The notes: generated by a model not told the origin, from the sequence alone. 64,000 bases of DNA from Leclercia adecarboxylata (GCF_006171285.1 NZ_CP040889.1:1302001-1366000); one strand, 5' to 3'; positions 40,868-52,955 are shown, numbered from the stretch's first letter. A program made the numbers and translations.

Positions 40868-41641
40868 ATGTCAGTTCCCCTGATTCTGACTATTCTTGCA
40901 GGCGCCGCCACCTTTATCGGCGCCATGCTCGGCGTGCTGGGCCAGAAGCCCTCAAACCGCGTGCTGGCATTTTCCCTCGGCTTTGCCGCCGGGATTATGC
41001 TGCTCATCTCCCTGATGGAGATGCTACCCGCCGCCCTTGGCACCGAAGGTATGTCGCCGGTGCTTGGCTACGGGATGTTTGTCTTTGGCCTGCTGGGCTA
41101 TTTTGCGCTGGACAGAATGTTACCCCATGCGCACCCGCAGGATCTGATGCAAAAAGGAACTCAGCCGCTGCCGCGCAATCTGCGTCGTACCGCGCTGCTG
41201 CTGACCCTGGGTATCAGCCTGCATAACTTCCCCGAAGGCGTTGCTACTTACGTGACCGCCAGCAACAATCTGGAGTTAGGCTTTGGCATTGCCCTGGCGG
41301 TGGCGTTGCACAATATCCCTGAAGGGCTGGCGGTTGCCGGGCCGGTCTATGCGGCTACCGGGTCAAAGCGTAAAGCGGTGTTCTGGGCAGGTATTTCCGG
41401 GATGGCGGAGATCGCAGGCGGCGTGCTGGCCTGGCTTATTCTCGGCAGCCTGATCTCGCCGATTGTGATGGCAGCCATTATGGCGGCAGTGGCGGGCATT
41501 ATGGTGGCGCTGTCGGTAGATGAGCTGATGCCGCTCGCCAAAGAGATCGACCCGAATAATAACCCCAGCTACGGCGTGCTGTGCGGGATGTCGGTGATGG
41601 GGCTCAGTCTGGTGCTGCTCCAGACGGCAGGAATAGGATAA
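40868..41641 (+). CDS. zupT: ZIP-family metal uptake transporter ZupT
   Basis: Inner-membrane ZIP transporter that takes up Zn(II) and also Fe(II), Mn(II) and Co(II). Eight membrane segments in 257 residues; metal-path motifs [10 protein letters not shown] (segment IV) and [10 protein letters not shown] (segment V) are intact. AGGAGAGG ribosome site. A Fur-like box directly upstream suggests iron control. Confidence 0.95.
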   Translation: MSVPLILTILAGAATFIGAMLGVLGQKPSNRVLAFSLGFAAGIMLLISLMEMLPAALGTEGMSPVLGYGMFVFGLLGYFALDRMLPHAHPQDLMQKGTQPLPRNLRRTALLLTLGISLHNFPEGVATYVTASNNLELGFGIALAVALHNIPEGLAVAGPVYAATGSKRKAVFWAGISGMAEIAGGVLAWLILGSLISPIVMAAIMAAVAGIMVALSVDELMPLAKEIDPNNNPSYGVLCGMSVMGLSLVLLQTAGIG

Positions 41642-41671
41642 AAAAAACGCCGGGTTAACCCGGCGTTTTTT
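41641..41671. terminator. Bidirectional terminator between zupT and ribB
   Basis: Perfect palindrome CGCCGGGTTAACCCGGCG flanked by seven A and six T residues; serves both convergent genes. Confidence 0.9.
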
Positions 41672-41682
41672 ATGCTGCGTTA

Positions 41683-42336
41683 TCAGCTGGCTTTGCGCTC
41701 GTTCGCCTGGCGATACGCCACCAGATCTTCGATAGTCACAACAGCCATGTTGTGTTTAACCGCAAAGTCGATGCACTCCGGCGCACGAGCCATAGAGCCA
41801 TCATCATTGGTCAGTTCACACAGGACACCGGCGGGTTTGAAGCCTGCCAGCGTCACCAGATCGATAGTCGCTTCGGTGTGACCGCCGCGAGTCAGGACGC
41901 CGCCCGGCTGCGCGCGCAGCGGGAAGACATGGCCTGGGCGATTCAGGTCAGAAGGTTTTGCCCCATCGGCAATGGCGGCACGCACGGTGGTGACGCGGTC
42001 AGCGGCAGAGACGCCGGTGGTCACGCCGCTGGCGGCTTCGATGGTAACGGTAAAACCGGTACCGTAAGCGCTGGTGTTGTTCTCTACCATCATAGGCAGA
42101 TCCAGCTGTTTACGGCGATCTTCGGTGATACACAGGCAAACAATACCGCTGCCGTGACGGATGGTCAGCGCCATCTGTTCAACGGTCATGGTTTCGGCGG
42201 CGAAAATCATATCGCCTTCGTTTTCACGATCTTCATCGTCAAGCACCATCACGCCGCGGCCTTCGCGAAGCGCAGCAAGCGCATGCTCAACACGGTCAGT
42301 AGAGGTACCGAAAGAGGAAAGGAGCGTCTGATTCAT
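41683..42336 (-). CDS. ribB: 3,4-dihydroxy-2-butanone-4-phosphate synthase
   Basis: Converts ribulose 5-phosphate to the four-carbon unit of riboflavin plus formate. Mg-binding acidic motif [15 protein letters not shown] and the [11 protein letters not shown] block are intact. 217 residues, the E. coli length. Expression is controlled by the FMN riboswitch in its long leader. Confidence 0.97.
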   Translation of the reverse strand: MNQTLLSSFGTSTDRVEHALAALREGRGVMVLDDEDRENEGDMIFAAETMTVEQMALTIRHGSGIVCLCITEDRRKQLDLPMMVENNTSAYGTGFTVTIEAASGVTTGVSAADRVTTVRAAIADGAKPSDLNRPGHVFPLRAQPGGVLTRGGHTEATIDLVTLAGFKPAGVLCELTNDDGSMARAPECIDFAVKHNMAVVTIEDLVAYRQANERKAS

Positions 42337-42441
42337 GGTAAAAAAACCTCATTAAAATTATGGTTACCAGAATCAGGGCAGTCTTAGGAGCGCCGTAGTA
42401 CGGCAAAAAAATAACGTGAGCGGGCCTCGCCCGGCTGGTTC

Positions 42442-42590
42442 GTTACTCTCTCCCATCCGGACTTTAACCGTCGGCCCCGGAATTACACCGGATCTGCTGA
42501 CCTTTGAGTTTGCACCCAAAGCGCTCGCGGGCTTTCAACATGGTGTTGATTTACCGCCGGTGGGGAATTTCGCCCCGCCCTGAGAATAAG
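42442..42590 (-). ncRNA. FMN riboswitch (RFN element) in the ribB leader
   Basis: The minus strand contains the conserved RFN blocks in order: CAGGGCGGGGCGAAATTCCC, CACCGGCGGTAAAT, an AGCCCGCGAGC stem, CAGCAGATCCGGT, TTCCGGGGCCGACGGT and AGTCCGGATGGGAGAG. It is followed by a GC-rich hairpin near 42418-42436 and the ribB start about 105 bases on. FMN binding lowers ribB expression; E. coli makes the small RNA SroG from the same leader. The 372 bp between ribB and ubiK is otherwise promoter sequence. Confidence 0.95.
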
Positions 42591-42708
42591 CGGGATAACT
42601 ATAACGCTAATGATTATGTTCGGCAACGCATAAGCTTCACACAATTCTGGTTTAAGGATCCCCGTAACGCGCTACAATGGTTCTAAACACCTTTTCTTCA
42701 AGGGAACT

Positions 42709-43008
42709 ATGATGATCGACCCAAAAAAAATTGAACAACTTGCCCGCCAGGTCCATGAATCCATGCCAAAAGGCGTGCGTGAGTTTGGTGATGACGTTGA
42801 GAAAAAGATCCGCCAGGTGCTGCAGGCGCAGCTGATGCGTCTGGATCTGGTCAGCCGTGAAGAATTTGACGTGCAGACGCAGGTGCTGTTGCGCACCCGC
42901 GAGAAGATTGCCCTGCTGGAGCAGCGCCTGACCGAGCTGGAAAACCGTAATGTTGTTGATGAAGTAAAACCGGCCCCGGCGATCCCACCGGTGGACGATC
43001 AGGCTTAA
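42709..43008 (+). CDS. ubiK: UbiK ubiquinone biosynthesis accessory factor
   Basis: Small helical protein (formerly YqiC) that binds UbiJ and supports aerobic ubiquinone synthesis at the lipid interface. An amphipathic N-terminal helix ([18 protein letters not shown]) precedes a coiled coil ([18 protein letters not shown]). 99 residues from ATG 42709; ATG 42712 (MIDPKK) is equally plausible and matches E. coli. Confidence 0.93.
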   Translation: MMIDPKKIEQLARQVHESMPKGVREFGDDVEKKIRQVLQAQLMRLDLVSREEFDVQTQVLLRTREKIALLEQRLTELENRNVVDEVKPAPAIPPVDDQA

Positions 43009-43017
43009 GCCTGTAAC

Positions 43018-43043
43018 GCCCGGTGGCGCTTCGCTTACCGGGC
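43018..43043. repeat. REP-type palindrome
   Basis: GCCCGGTGGCGC/…TTACCGGGC single unit between convergent ubiK and hldE; the same family as at 39796 and 52956. Confidence 0.7.
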
Positions 43044-43084
43044 CTACAAGCTTATGTTGGGGTGAGGGCATCAGCCCGCACCGG

Positions 43085-44515
43085 CTACTTGCTGTCTTTC
43101 TGGATCTTCTTAATGATGTTGGTGGTTGAACACCCGTCCTCAAAGTTGAGCACCATCACTTCCCCGCCGTTAGCCCACACCTCTTCGCTACCCGCGATCT
43201 GTTCAGGCTTGTAGTCACCGCCCTTAACCAGCAGATCCGGCAGGATCCCGGCAATCAGACGCTGTGGGGTGTCTTCTTCGAACGAGACGACCCAGTCCAC
43301 CGCTTCCAGCGCGCCCAGCACGATCATCCGCTGCTCAAGCGGGTTCACCGGACGGGTTTCGCCCTTCAGACGTTTGGTAGACGCATCGCTGTTCACCGCC
43401 ACAATCAGGCGATCGCCCAGCTTGCGCGCGTTCGCCAGATAAGAGACGTGACCCGCGTGCAGAATGTCGAACACGCCGTTGGTCATCACCACTTTTTCAC
43501 CACGCTTACGCGCGGCGGCAACGGCCACTTTCAGCTCGTCTTCGCTCATCACGCCAAAACCGGTATCGGCACGACCGCGCACCGCGTTTTCCAGCTCGAT
43601 TGGCGAAACGGTAGAGGTACCCAATTTGCCCACCACAACGCCTGCAGCGGCGTTAGCAAAATAGCAGGCCTCTTCCAGGGTGTTGCCCGCCGCCAGGGTG
43701 GCCGCCAGCACGCCAATCACCGTATCGCCCGCACCGGTGACGTCATACACTTCCTGCGCCTGAGTGGGCATATGCAGCGGCGCTTTACCCGGCTGCAGCA
43801 GGGTCATCCCCTGCTCGGAACGGGTCACCAGCAGGGCGGAGAAGTCAAAATCGGCGATGATCTTCATGCCGCGCTCGACAATCTCATCCTCGGTTTTGCA
43901 TTTACCCGCCACCGCTTCAAATTCAGAGAGGTTAGGCGTCAGCAGCGTCGCCCCGCGATAGCGTTCGAAGTCGGTGCCTTTCGGGTCGATCAGCACCGGC
44001 ACACCGGCAGCGCGCGCCAGTTTGATCATCTGCTGAACGCTGGCCAGCGCCCCTTTCGCGTAGTCAGAGAGCACCAGCGCGCCGATGTTGCCCAGCGCCT
44101 GGTTGATGCGCTCGTGCAGCGGCTCAGGATCCACGCCTTCAAAGCCCTCTTCAAAATCGAGGCGGATCAGCTGCTGGTTGCGCGACAGCACGCGCAGCTT
44201 GGTGATGGTCGGGTGCGTCGGAACAGAAACGAAATCACATTTGACGTTCACATCCGCCAGCGTCTTGCTCAGCGCCCGTGCGGCGTCATCGATGCCGGTT
44301 AAGCCCACCAGACGGGAATGCGCGCCGAGAGACGCAATGTTCATCGCCACGTTTGCCGCGCCGCCAGGACGCTCTTCAATGGTATCCACCTTCACCACCG
44401 GGACCGGCGCTTCCGGGGAAATGCGGCTGGTTGGCCCATACCAGTAGCGATCCAGCATGACATCGCCAACAACCATAACTCCAGCACGTTCAAACTCTGG
44501 CAGTGTTACTTTCAT
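43085..44515 (-). CDS. hldE: Bifunctional heptose 7-phosphate kinase / heptose 1-phosphate adenylyltransferase
   Basis: Makes ADP-heptose for the lipopolysaccharide inner core. N-terminal ribokinase domain ([14 protein letters not shown]; catalytic [11 protein letters not shown]) and C-terminal nucleotidyltransferase domain ([18 protein letters not shown]). 476 residues versus 477 in E. coli. Third gene of ygiF-glnE-hldE. Confidence 0.97.
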   Translation of the reverse strand: MKVTLPEFERAGVMVVGDVMLDRYWYGPTSRISPEAPVPVVKVDTIEERPGGAANVAMNIASLGAHSRLVGLTGIDDAARALSKTLADVNVKCDFVSVPTHPTITKLRVLSRNQQLIRLDFEEGFEGVDPEPLHERINQALGNIGALVLSDYAKGALASVQQMIKLARAAGVPVLIDPKGTDFERYRGATLLTPNLSEFEAVAGKCKTEDEIVERGMKIIADFDFSALLVTRSEQGMTLLQPGKAPLHMPTQAQEVYDVTGAGDTVIGVLAATLAAGNTLEEACYFANAAAGVVVGKLGTSTVSPIELENAVRGRADTGFGVMSEDELKVAVAAARKRGEKVVMTNGVFDILHAGHVSYLANARKLGDRLIVAVNSDASTKRLKGETRPVNPLEQRMIVLGALEAVDWVVSFEEDTPQRLIAGILPDLLVKGGDYKPEQIAGSEEVWANGGEVMVLNFEDGCSTTNIIKKIQKDSK

Positions 44516-44555
44516 TCCTGACTCCAGAAAGATTCACAATTTGCGCGCGATAATA

Positions 44556-47414
44556 TCACACTTGTTTTGTTACGCACGGTTCCACCAGCCACTTCTGCCA
44601 GCAGGCGCGCACCAGCTCTCGCTCGGCGTTAAAGCAGTCGAGCGGCAGATGACCGGGCTGCTCCTGCAGCGCCAGATGGTGCAGCTCATCGCGCAGCGTG
44701 GTGTAAGCCCGGGTCAGCGCCAGCGCCTCGTGCTCGTCCATAATGTCGTTCTGAGCCAGCAGTTCCAGAATGCGCACGTTATCCGACCAGCGGGTCAGCT
44801 TCGGTTTGGCGTGGGCGTCGCGCAGCACCAGATACTGGGTAATAAACTCAATATCGGTGATACCGCCCTCATCGGCTTTAATATCAAAGCGATCCTTGTG
44901 TTTGTTCCCAAGATGGGCGCGCATTTTCTCGCGCATCTCGCGCACCTCGGTCTGCAGCGTCTGGCCCTCTCGCGTGGCGGTGAGCACGTCACGACGAATG
45001 GCATCGAACTGCGCTTTCAGCTGCGGATCGCCGTATACCACCCGGGCGCGCACCAGGGCCTGATGTTCCCACGTCCAGGCCTCGTTCTTCTGATACTCGG
45101 CGAACGACTCGGTGGATGTCACCAGCATGCCCGCCGCCCCGGACGGACGCAGGCGGGCATCCACTTCATACAGAATGCCCGACGAGGTGCGGGTGCTGAA
45201 CAGGTGCATGATGCGCTGGGCCAGTCGCAGGTAGAACTGACGCCCGTCGATCTCACGCTCGCCGTCGGTCATCACATCCACCGGGCAATCGTGCAGGAAA
45301 ATCAGATCCAGATCGGAGCTGTAGCCCAGCTCCCAGCCGCCCAGCTTGCCGTATCCCACCACCGCAAAGCCGCGCCCTTCCCGATCGGCCAGGTGCTTCG
45401 GCTGGCCGTAACGCGCCACCATCTGCACCCATGCCTGATGGACCACGGCATCGATAATGGCTTCCGCCAGCCAGGTTAAGTGATCGCTCACTTTCATTAC
45501 CGGCAGCGTTCCGGCGATATCGGCAGCGGCCACGCGCAGCAGCTGCGCCTGCTTAAACTGGCGCAGCGCCTCCAGCTGTTGCTCTTCGTCCTCTTCCGGC
45601 ACGCGTAGCAGATACTGACGCAGCTCGTCCCGGTAGGCGTCGGTCGCAGTCGGCTGATAGAGGGTGTTGGGATCGAGCAGCTCATCCAGCAGCAGCGGAT
45701 AGCGCGCCAGCTTGGTCGCCACCATCGGCGAGGCGGCACAGAGCGAAATCAGGTGCTTAAGCGCGCCAGGGAACTCGCTCAGCAGCTCCAGATAGGTAGT
45801 ACGGGTGATGATCCCGCTGAGCAGCGGAGTCAGGCGCGACAGCGGCACCGGGGCATCGGCGCGGGAGCAGACGTCGCTGAGCAGGTGCGGCATCAGGTGG
45901 TCGAGCACCTGCCGCCCGCGCGGGCCAATGGCGCGCTTGTTCAGCTCAAGGCGGAAGTCGGCAATCAGCGCCACCACCCGATGACGGTCGTCGTCACTTA
46001 AATGCGCCAGCACCGGGGTAGTGTCATCTTCCTGCAGCGCATCCTGCCACAGCTCGCGCCAGTGCTCGGACAGCTCATAATCCTGCGATTCGCTTTCATC
46101 GTCGCCGATCAGGTCGTTAAAAATACGTCGTACCGCTGCCATATGCGCATCCAGCGCGTCGGTCAGCGCCTGCCAGTCGTCCACGCGCATGCCCCAGGCG
46201 AGGCGGGCGCGATTGAGTTCATCCCCCGGCAGGGTCTGGGTTTGTTCGTCGTTAATGCTCTGCAGCAGGTTCTCCAGCCGACGCAAAAAGAGGTAGGCGT
46301 CACGCAGGATTTGCGCGTCGCCTTCCGCCAGCAGGTTAAGCTGCGCGATAGCCTCAAGCGTCGGCAGCAGCGAGCGGGACTGCAGCGACGGCTCGCGTCC
46401 GCCGCGGATCAGCTGGAATACCTGGACAATAAACTCGATCTCGCGGATGCCGCCCGCCCCCAGCTTGATGTTGTCTTTCAGGCCGCGACGCCGCACTTCC
46501 CGGGCAATCATCCCTTTCATGTTGCGCAGCGACTGAATAACGCTGAAGTCAATGTAGCGACGGAACACGAACGGGCGCAGCATGGCGCGCAGCTCAGAGG
46601 CATAGGCGCCGTCGTTATCGCCCATGATCCGCGCCTTAACCATCGCGTAGCGCTCCCAGTCGCGCCCCTGCTCCTGGTAATAGTCTTCCAGCGCGGCAAA
46701 GCTCAGCACCAGTGGGCCGCTGTCGCCGAACGGACGCAGGCGCATATCCACGCGATAGACAAAGCCATCCTGCGTGGGTTGATCCAGGGCCTTAATCAGC
46801 CGCTGACCCAGACGGGTAAAGAACTGGGCGTTATCCAGCTCACGGCGTCCACCGCGGGTGGTGCCCTTCTCCGGCCAGGCGAAGATCAGGTCGATGTCCG
46901 ACGAGAAATTGAGTTCACCGCCGCCGAGCTTGCCCATCCCTAAAATCAGCAGCGGCTGCGGGGCGCCTTCATCGCTGCACGGCGTGCCCCATTCCCGGCA
47001 GCAGGCGTCGTACAGCCAGTCGCGCGCGGCGACGATCAGGGTTTCCGCCAGGTGACTTAACTGCTGCAACGTGCTCTCTTCACTCACCAGCATCAGCGCC
47101 TGCGCCCAGGCGATGCGCACCATCACCCGACGGCGGAAGTGGCGCAGCACGCGCATCAGCGCGGCTTCATCGCTGACCTCCGCCAGCGCGTCGCCTAACC
47201 ACCGGGCGTAGTGCTGCCACTCATCCGCCTGGGGAGGCGCGGCCTCAAGTTCAGTCAGCCAGTCAGGATGGGCGGTGACGCTCTCCTGCACGAAGTCGCT
47301 GAACGCCAGCATCTGCCGGGCCTGCTCGCTTAATGACGAGGCGGGTAATGCTTCCGGCAGACGCTCACATACCGTCTGCCACTGCTGCTGTAAGGGTGAA
47401 GAAAGCGGCATCAT
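44556..47414 (-). CDS. glnE: Glutamine synthetase adenylyltransferase/deadenylase
   Basis: Large two-domain nucleotidyltransferase that switches glutamine synthetase off and on by adenylylation, under PII control. Both catalytic halves are seen: [18 protein letters not shown] in the N-terminal deadenylase and [18 protein letters not shown] in the C-terminal adenylylase. 952 residues (E. coli 946). Between ygiF (18 bp gap) and hldE (40 bp gap). Confidence 0.97.
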   Translation of the reverse strand: MMPLSSPLQQQWQTVCERLPEALPASSLSEQARQMLAFSDFVQESVTAHPDWLTELEAAPPQADEWQHYARWLGDALAEVSDEAALMRVLRHFRRRVMVRIAWAQALMLVSEESTLQQLSHLAETLIVAARDWLYDACCREWGTPCSDEGAPQPLLILGMGKLGGGELNFSSDIDLIFAWPEKGTTRGGRRELDNAQFFTRLGQRLIKALDQPTQDGFVYRVDMRLRPFGDSGPLVLSFAALEDYYQEQGRDWERYAMVKARIMGDNDGAYASELRAMLRPFVFRRYIDFSVIQSLRNMKGMIAREVRRRGLKDNIKLGAGGIREIEFIVQVFQLIRGGREPSLQSRSLLPTLEAIAQLNLLAEGDAQILRDAYLFLRRLENLLQSINDEQTQTLPGDELNRARLAWGMRVDDWQALTDALDAHMAAVRRIFNDLIGDDESESQDYELSEHWRELWQDALQEDDTTPVLAHLSDDDRHRVVALIADFRLELNKRAIGPRGRQVLDHLMPHLLSDVCSRADAPVPLSRLTPLLSGIITRTTYLELLSEFPGALKHLISLCAASPMVATKLARYPLLLDELLDPNTLYQPTATDAYRDELRQYLLRVPEEDEEQQLEALRQFKQAQLLRVAAADIAGTLPVMKVSDHLTWLAEAIIDAVVHQAWVQMVARYGQPKHLADREGRGFAVVGYGKLGGWELGYSSDLDLIFLHDCPVDVMTDGEREIDGRQFYLRLAQRIMHLFSTRTSSGILYEVDARLRPSGAAGMLVTSTESFAEYQKNEAWTWEHQALVRARVVYGDPQLKAQFDAIRRDVLTATREGQTLQTEVREMREKMRAHLGNKHKDRFDIKADEGGITDIEFITQYLVLRDAHAKPKLTRWSDNVRILELLAQNDIMDEHEALALTRAYTTLRDELHHLALQEQPGHLPLDCFNAERELVRACWQKWLVEPCVTKQV

Positions 47415-47432
47415 GGGGGTTCCTTGCCTGCG

Positions 47433-48734
47433 TTAACGTTTTCCGCTGTGCAGCCAGAATGGCTCCTGCGAAATGGCTTCGTTACGGAAATGCTCAATTT
47501 CAATGTGCTGGCGGGTCTTGATGGCATACAGCAGCCCCTGCCAGTTTTCCAGCCAGGCGCGGGCCGCCGGGCCGTCGTACGCCCCTGACAGAAGCAGCAT
47601 GCTGTCGACGTTACGCGCCAGACGAATCAGCTGATCGCCATACTGGTCGCCCAGCGGATGGGCGAAAATGGTTTTCAGTTCCGCCGCGTGGCGGGAGAGC
47701 TGGATATCGGCGAAACGCTTGAAGTTATCGGCAATTTTGGCCTGCGCTTTTGCATCCAGGAAGGTACGCCAGCCGCGGGTCACCAGAAACTCGGTCAGCG
47801 CCAGTTTCGCGGTAGCGGTTTGCGGGCTGTAGACCGCCGTCTCGGCAGAGACATCCGACGCCATCAGGGTTTCGGTCTGGGTCAGCAGATCGCGTAAGTG
47901 AGCACTCGCTTTACGTGGAACAATACCGCCGAACAGCGTCAGGCTGTGGCGCACCAGCGCCATCGCCGCCAGCACCTCGGCTTTCGCCCCTTTCACGCCG
48001 CGGACCCACAGCTCTTCGTGGTATTGCCACTGGCTCAGCGCCAGCTCCAGCGAGGCTTCAAACCCCTGCTCAATGGACGACTTTGGCGCGACGCGCATAA
48101 TCTCAAGCGGTTTAAGGGTGCGCGGCGCATTGCCCTGGGCCAGATGATAGCCACGGGCCGCCTTGCTCAGGCTCCCCTGACGCAGACCGCTCTGGGTCAC
48201 CAGCTTGCGCGCCAGCTTCAGCACGTCATCGGCGTGGCCTTCCAGCAGCTCAAGCTCCAGCTCGCAGATGGGTTCCTGGAACTCACCCGCTTTCACCTCG
48301 CCCCGGTCGAGGGCGATTTCGATGCGGCTCTTCCCTTCGTTCACCAGCCACTTTTCGCGCCAGAAATCGGTGCTGAATAGCGGGCTGGCGCTCTCCTGCA
48401 GCCCTTCAGGCAACTGGCCTTCCGGCCACACTTCCGCCGGGAAGCGCGCCAGATCCAGCGCAGGCTGGTCAATTTCAATATTGTATTCCGGGCGCTGATG
48501 CAGGCCGCCGACCACGCGGCCGGCGATTTTCATGGTCATCTCGTAGCGACCATCAACACCGCGGATGCGCAGCCCCATATCATGGCGACGCAGCCACAGG
48601 TCCTGGGTTTCGTAATAGATGTTGAGCAGTTGCACCGGCTCGTGATGTTCACCTGTCAGCTGGTGCAGATGGTTTTTCAGCGCGTCAACGCTGTCATTTT
48701 CAACGATAAACTTTAATTCGATTTCCTGAGCCAT
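47433..48734 (-). CDS. ygiF: Inorganic triphosphatase YgiF
   Basis: CYTH-CHAD protein hydrolysing inorganic triphosphate. The CYTH signature ExExK is EIELKF at the N-terminus, and the C-terminal half is the histidine-bearing CHAD helical domain (LVRHSLTLFGGIVPRK). The ATG at 48732-48734 gives 433 residues, the E. coli length. Divergent from ygiM. Confidence 0.95.
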   Translation of the reverse strand: MAQEIELKFIVENDSVDALKNHLHQLTGEHHEPVQLLNIYYETQDLWLRRHDMGLRIRGVDGRYEMTMKIAGRVVGGLHQRPEYNIEIDQPALDLARFPAEVWPEGQLPEGLQESASPLFSTDFWREKWLVNEGKSRIEIALDRGEVKAGEFQEPICELELELLEGHADDVLKLARKLVTQSGLRQGSLSKAARGYHLAQGNAPRTLKPLEIMRVAPKSSIEQGFEASLELALSQWQYHEELWVRGVKGAKAEVLAAMALVRHSLTLFGGIVPRKASAHLRDLLTQTETLMASDVSAETAVYSPQTATAKLALTEFLVTRGWRTFLDAKAQAKIADNFKRFADIQLSRHAAELKTIFAHPLGDQYGDQLIRLARNVDSMLLLSGAYDGPAARAWLENWQGLLYAIKTRQHIEIEHFRNEAISQEPFWLHSGKR

Positions 48735-48972
48735 GGCCTTGTTCTTTTGATTGCAGCACTGCGGGGTAAATTTAGGCGAACTTACTCGCCAGTTTTTTGT
48801 CAGTAAATAGTATTTTGCGCCAGATTGCCACGCAATGAGCAATTTGACGGCCGTAGAGTTTGCAAAAGTGGCAAACAGTACACGGAGGATTCCGAATGCT
48901 GACGAATCCTTTGCGTGGAGAAGCCGTTACCACTACTATCGTTCCACTTTTTATGAAAATAACGACTGCCTG

Positions 48973-49593
48973 ATGCTTAAATTACGCCTAATCGGACTGA
49001 CATTACTTGCCTTTAGCGCCGCGACAGCGGTTCACGCTGAAGAGAAACGCTACGTTTCTGACGAACTGAATACCTGGGTACGCAGTGGACCGGGTGACAA
49101 TTATCGCCTCGTGGGTACGATTAATGCCGGCGAGGAAGTGGTGCTGTTACAGAGCAACGCCGACTCCAGCTATGGCCAGGTGCGCGACAGCAGCGGCCGT
49201 ACCGCGTGGATCCCGTTGAAAGAGCTTAGCACCAGCCCAAGCCTGCGCACCCGCGTGCCGGATCTGGAAAACCAGGTCAAAACCCTGACCGACAAACTCA
49301 CCAACATCGACGCCACCTGGAATCAGCGCACGGCTGAAATGCAGCAGAAAGTGGCCCAGAGCGACGGGGTGATCAACGGTCTCAAAGACGAAAACCAGAA
49401 GCTGAAAAACGAGCTCATCGTCGCCCAGAAAAAGGTGAGCGCAGCCAACCTGCAGCTGGATGACAAACAGCGCACCATCATCATGCAGTGGTTTATGTAT
49501 GGCGGCGGCGTGCTGGGTATGGGTCTGCTGCTGGGTCTGGTGCTGCCGCATCTGGTGCCGAGCCGTAAGCGTAAAGACCGCTGGATGAACTAA
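48973..49593 (+). CDS. ygiM: YgiM, SH3-domain membrane protein
   Basis: TIGR04211-type protein: signal peptide (ends VHA|EE), bacterial SH3 domain ([20 protein letters not shown]), a coiled coil (residues about 90-165) and one C-terminal membrane segment with a basic tail ([11 protein letters not shown]). 206 residues from ATG 48973, as in E. coli. Function in the envelope is not established; 61 bp before cca. Confidence 0.93.
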   Translation: MLKLRLIGLTLLAFSAATAVHAEEKRYVSDELNTWVRSGPGDNYRLVGTINAGEEVVLLQSNADSSYGQVRDSSGRTAWIPLKELSTSPSLRTRVPDLENQVKTLTDKLTNIDATWNQRTAEMQQKVAQSDGVINGLKDENQKLKNELIVAQKKVSAANLQLDDKQRTIIMQWFMYGGGVLGMGLLLGLVLPHLVPSRKRKDRWMN

Positions 49594-49654
49594 ATCGCTA
49601 TCTCTGCCACACTTACGTATTATTTTGCCAAATTTTGATACGGGAGAGTGTGGC

Positions 49655-50896
49655 GTGAAGATTTATCTGGTCGGTGGTGCGGTTCGTGATGCGTTGTTAG
49701 GTCTGCCGGTCAAAGATAAAGACTGGGTGGTGGTGGGAGCCACCCCTCAGGAGATGCTCGATGCGGGCTACCAGCAGGTAGGCCGCGATTTTCCTGTCTT
49801 TCTGCACCCCCAAAGCCGCCAGGAGTATGCTCTGGCGCGTACCGAGCGCAAATCCGGCGTCGGCTACACCGGTTTCACCTGCCATGCCGACCCGGACGTC
49901 ACCCTCGAAGACGATTTGCAGCGCCGTGACCTGACCATCAACGCCCTCGCGCAGGATGAAGACGGCCATATTATTGATGCCTACGGCGGTCAGACGGATC
50001 TGCAAAACCGCATTCTGCGCCATGTTTCCCCCGCTTTTTCCGAAGATCCGCTCCGCGTACTGCGCGTGGCGCGTTTTGCTGCCCGCTATGCCCATCTGAG
50101 CTTCCGCATCGCCGATGAAACCCTGGCGCTGATGACCGCGATGACCGAAGCAGGCGAGCTGGAACACCTTACCCCCGAACGCGTGTGGAAAGAGACCGAG
50201 AATGCGCTGACCACGCGTAATCCGCAGGTTTTCTTCCAGGTGCTGCGCGACTGCGGCGCGCTGAAGGTGCTGTTCCCGGAACTGGACGCGCTGTTTGGCG
50301 TACCGGCCCCGGCGAAGTGGCACCCCGAGATCGATACCGGTATCCATACCCTGATGACCCTGAGCATGGCGGCGATGCTCAGCCCGGAGGTGGATGTCCG
50401 CTTTGCCACCCTCTGCCACGACCTCGGCAAGGGATTAACCCCGCCTGAATTATGGCCGCGCCACCACGGACACGGCCCGGCAGGCGTGCGTCTGGTGGAA
50501 AAGGTCTGCCAGCGGATGCGGGTGCCTAACGAAATCCGCGATCTGGCGAAGCTGGTCGCCGAGTTCCATGACCTGATCCACACCTTCCCGATCCTCAAAC
50601 CGGCCACCATCGTTAAGCTGTTCGACAGCATTGACGCCTGGCGCAAGCCGCAGCGCGTGGAGCAGATCGCCTTAACCAGCGAAGCCGACGTGCGCGGGCG
50701 CACCGGGTTTGAAGCCTGTGATTATCCGCAGGGGCGGTTGCTGCGCGAAGCGTGGATCGTGGCGAAAGCCGTGCCGACGAAAGCGGTGGTCGAAGCCGGA
50801 TTTAAAGGCCCGGAGATTCGGGAAGAGTTAACCAAACGGCGGATTAAGGCGGTAGCGGACTGGAAGGAAAAGCGTTGCCCCCAGCCTGAAGGCTGA
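49655..50896 (+). CDS. cca: Multifunctional CCA-adding enzyme
   Basis: tRNA nucleotidyltransferase that builds or repairs the 3' CCA end, with an HD phosphohydrolase domain. Motifs: [17 protein letters not shown], the [10 protein letters not shown] block and the HD site [11 protein letters not shown]. The GTG at 49655 with GGGAG upstream gives 413 residues, matching E. coli (412). An upstream in-frame ATG would add ten residues without similarity. Confidence 0.96.
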   Translation: MKIYLVGGAVRDALLGLPVKDKDWVVVGATPQEMLDAGYQQVGRDFPVFLHPQSRQEYALARTERKSGVGYTGFTCHADPDVTLEDDLQRRDLTINALAQDEDGHIIDAYGGQTDLQNRILRHVSPAFSEDPLRVLRVARFAARYAHLSFRIADETLALMTAMTEAGELEHLTPERVWKETENALTTRNPQVFFQVLRDCGALKVLFPELDALFGVPAPAKWHPEIDTGIHTLMTLSMAAMLSPEVDVRFATLCHDLGKGLTPPELWPRHHGHGPAGVRLVEKVCQRMRVPNEIRDLAKLVAEFHDLIHTFPILKPATIVKLFDSIDAWRKPQRVEQIALTSEADVRGRTGFEACDYPQGRLLREAWIVAKAVPTKAVVEAGFKGPEIREELTKRRIKAVADWKEKRCPQPEG

Positions 50897-50906
50897 GGGC
50901 GGGCAA

Positions 50907-51725
50907 TCAGAAGAAGACCACGTAAACCGCGGCCGCCACGATAAAGCGATAGATGGCGAACGGGATAAACGAGATGCGCTTGATCAGCTGCAGGAAGGTT
51001 TTGATGGCGATCAGCGCCACGATAAAGGCGGTGATAAAGCCCACCGCAAACATCGGGATGTCACCGGCGGTCAGGAAGTGGTAGCTCTTGTAGAGGTCGA
51101 GCGCGGTGGCGCCCATCATCATCGGCACCGCCAGCAGGAAGGAGAACTCAGAGGCCGCATAGCGGCTCACCCCCATCAGCATCCCGCCTGAAATCGTCGC
51201 CCCGGAGCGGGAGAAGCCCGGCCACAGCGCCAGACACTGGAAGCAGCCAATCATAAACGCCTGACGGTAGGTCATATCATCCAGACCCGGTGCGCGCGGC
51301 TCTTTCGGCTTCAGCAGCTCGGCGGCAATCAGCAGGACACCGCCGACCACCAGGGCATACATCACGTTAATCGGGTTAAACAGCGACTTGATGGTGTCGT
51401 GGAGCACCAGCCCCAGCACCACCGCCGGGATCATGCCGAGCAGAATGTGCAGCAGCGTCAGACGCCCTTTGCCGGAACCTTCATGCGGCGGATGACCAAA
51501 ATGAATGCCAATCAGGCCGAACAGGCGACGCCAGAACATCACCACCACCGCCAGAATGGATCCTAACTGGATCACCACTTCAAAGGTTTTCGCCGTTTCG
51601 CCCTCGAACCCCAGCAGGTGGCCGACAATGATCATGTGGCCTGTACTGGAAACCGGCAAAAACTCTGTCAATCCTTCGACCACACCCAGTATTGCTGCCA
51701 CCAGCAGGGAGTGCATATCGCTCAT
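50907..51725 (-). CDS. uppP: Undecaprenyl-diphosphatase UppP (BacA)
   Basis: Inner-membrane enzyme recycling undecaprenyl diphosphate for cell-wall synthesis; its level sets bacitracin tolerance. Active-site motifs [15 protein letters not shown] and [13 protein letters not shown] are intact. 272 residues from ATG 51723-51725 (E. coli 273). Convergent with cca with a 10 bp gap. Confidence 0.96.
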   Translation of the reverse strand: MSDMHSLLVAAILGVVEGLTEFLPVSSTGHMIIVGHLLGFEGETAKTFEVVIQLGSILAVVVMFWRRLFGLIGIHFGHPPHEGSGKGRLTLLHILLGMIPAVVLGLVLHDTIKSLFNPINVMYALVVGGVLLIAAELLKPKEPRAPGLDDMTYRQAFMIGCFQCLALWPGFSRSGATISGGMLMGVSRYAASEFSFLLAVPMMMGATALDLYKSYHFLTAGDIPMFAVGFITAFIVALIAIKTFLQLIKRISFIPFAIYRFIVAAAVYVVFF

Positions 51726-51830
51726 CAATAAACCCCTAAAAAGACAGAAAAAACGGGTTACCGCGAGGGTAACCGTAAAAGGAACAGCTGTAAGACTGAT
51801 TTAACAGGAATTGGTTTAACGTTTATACCG

Positions 51831-52199
51831 TTAAATATTTCCTTTCAGATTTTGGCTACGCTCAATAATGACGCCGACGTTGGCGGCCCGCGCCACTGCG
51901 CCAGGCTTGCTGAGTTTGATGCGCACCCATGGGGAATTGAAGCGGCTCAGCAGCAGCTCCGCCACCTCTTCCGCCACGCGCTCCACCAGCGCAAAACGCT
52001 GGCCTTCCACGTGGCTGATGACCGCTTCACTCACGTCGGCATAGCTCAGACAGTCGTTTACATCATCGCTTTTTGCCGCAGCGACGTTATCCCAGCCCAT
52101 TTCGATATCGAACACGAGTTTCTGTTCGATGGTCTGTTCCCAGTCATACACCCCAATAGTGGTGATTACCGAAAGTTGCTCTATAAATACTATATCCAT
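51831..52199 (-). CDS. folB: Dihydroneopterin aldolase
   Basis: Folate-pathway enzyme cleaving and epimerising dihydroneopterin. The whole 122-residue E. coli protein aligns, with the catalytic [16 protein letters not shown] and [15 protein letters not shown] blocks. ATG at 52197-52199. Divergent from plsY. Confidence 0.97.
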   Translation of the reverse strand: MDIVFIEQLSVITTIGVYDWEQTIEQKLVFDIEMGWDNVAAAKSDDVNDCLSYADVSEAVISHVEGQRFALVERVAEEVAELLLSRFNSPWVRIKLSKPGAVARAANVGVIIERSQNLKGNI

Positions 52200-52306
52200 C
52201 ACGACCTGCCTGGTTTTTGGCTAAACCGGATACCACTCCCGGCGAATTATGCGTATTATCCACAGATGCTAAGTACAAAACGACATTTTCAAAACGGAAC
52301 AGCGTT

Positions 52307-52921
52307 ATGAGTGCAATCGCGCCTGGAATGATCCTCCTCGCCTACCTTTGCGGCTCAATTTCCAGCGCCATTCTGGTCTGCCGTATTGCCGTGTTACCCG
52401 ACCCACGCGTAAGCGGTTCCGGGAATCCGGGGGCGACCAATGTACTACGAATTGGCGGCAAAGGAGCAGCCGTAGCGGTTTTGATTTTTGACGTTCTGAA
52501 AGGAATGCTTCCCGTCTGGGGCGCGTATGCGCTGGGCGTCACGCCGTTCTGGCTGGGGCTGATTGCGATTGCCGCCTGTCTGGGCCACATCTGGCCAGTA
52601 TTCTTTGGTTTTAAAGGCGGAAAAGGCGTCGCCACTGCCTTCGGTGCCATTGCGCCTATCGGCTGGGATCTGACCGGCGTGATGGCCGGTACCTGGCTGC
52701 TCAGCGTGTTGCTTAGCGGTTACTCTTCTCTTGGCGCCATCGTCAGCGCGCTGATTGCCCCGTTTTACGTCTGGTGGTTTAAGCCGCAGTTTACCTTTCC
52801 GGTGTCGATGCTCTCTTGTCTGATCCTGTTGCGTCATCATGACAATATTCAGAGGTTGTGGCGCCGCCAGGAGACGAAGATCTGGAGCAAGTTGAAGCGG
52901 AAGAAGAAAGAGCCGCAGTAG
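52307..52921 (+). CDS. plsY: Glycerol-3-phosphate acyltransferase PlsY
   Basis: Membrane enzyme transferring acyl groups from acyl-phosphate to glycerol 3-phosphate. Conserved motifs: [25 protein letters not shown] and the C-terminal [15 protein letters not shown] 52307 gives 204 residues (E. coli 205). Confidence 0.95.
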   Translation: MSAIAPGMILLAYLCGSISSAILVCRIAVLPDPRVSGSGNPGATNVLRIGGKGAAVAVLIFDVLKGMLPVWGAYALGVTPFWLGLIAIAACLGHIWPVFFGFKGGKGVATAFGAIAPIGWDLTGVMAGTWLLSVLLSGYSSLGAIVSALIAPFYVWWFKPQFTFPVSMLSCLILLRHHDNIQRLWRRQETKIWSKLKRKKKEPQ

Positions 52922-52955
52922 GGTTTTAGCGGCACCGGTGTTGAGCGACGGAGAA

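Noticed and set aside
44457-45479. 340-codon plus-strand open frame opposite glnE
   Set aside because: Antisense shadow; low-complexity His/Arg/Gln composition.
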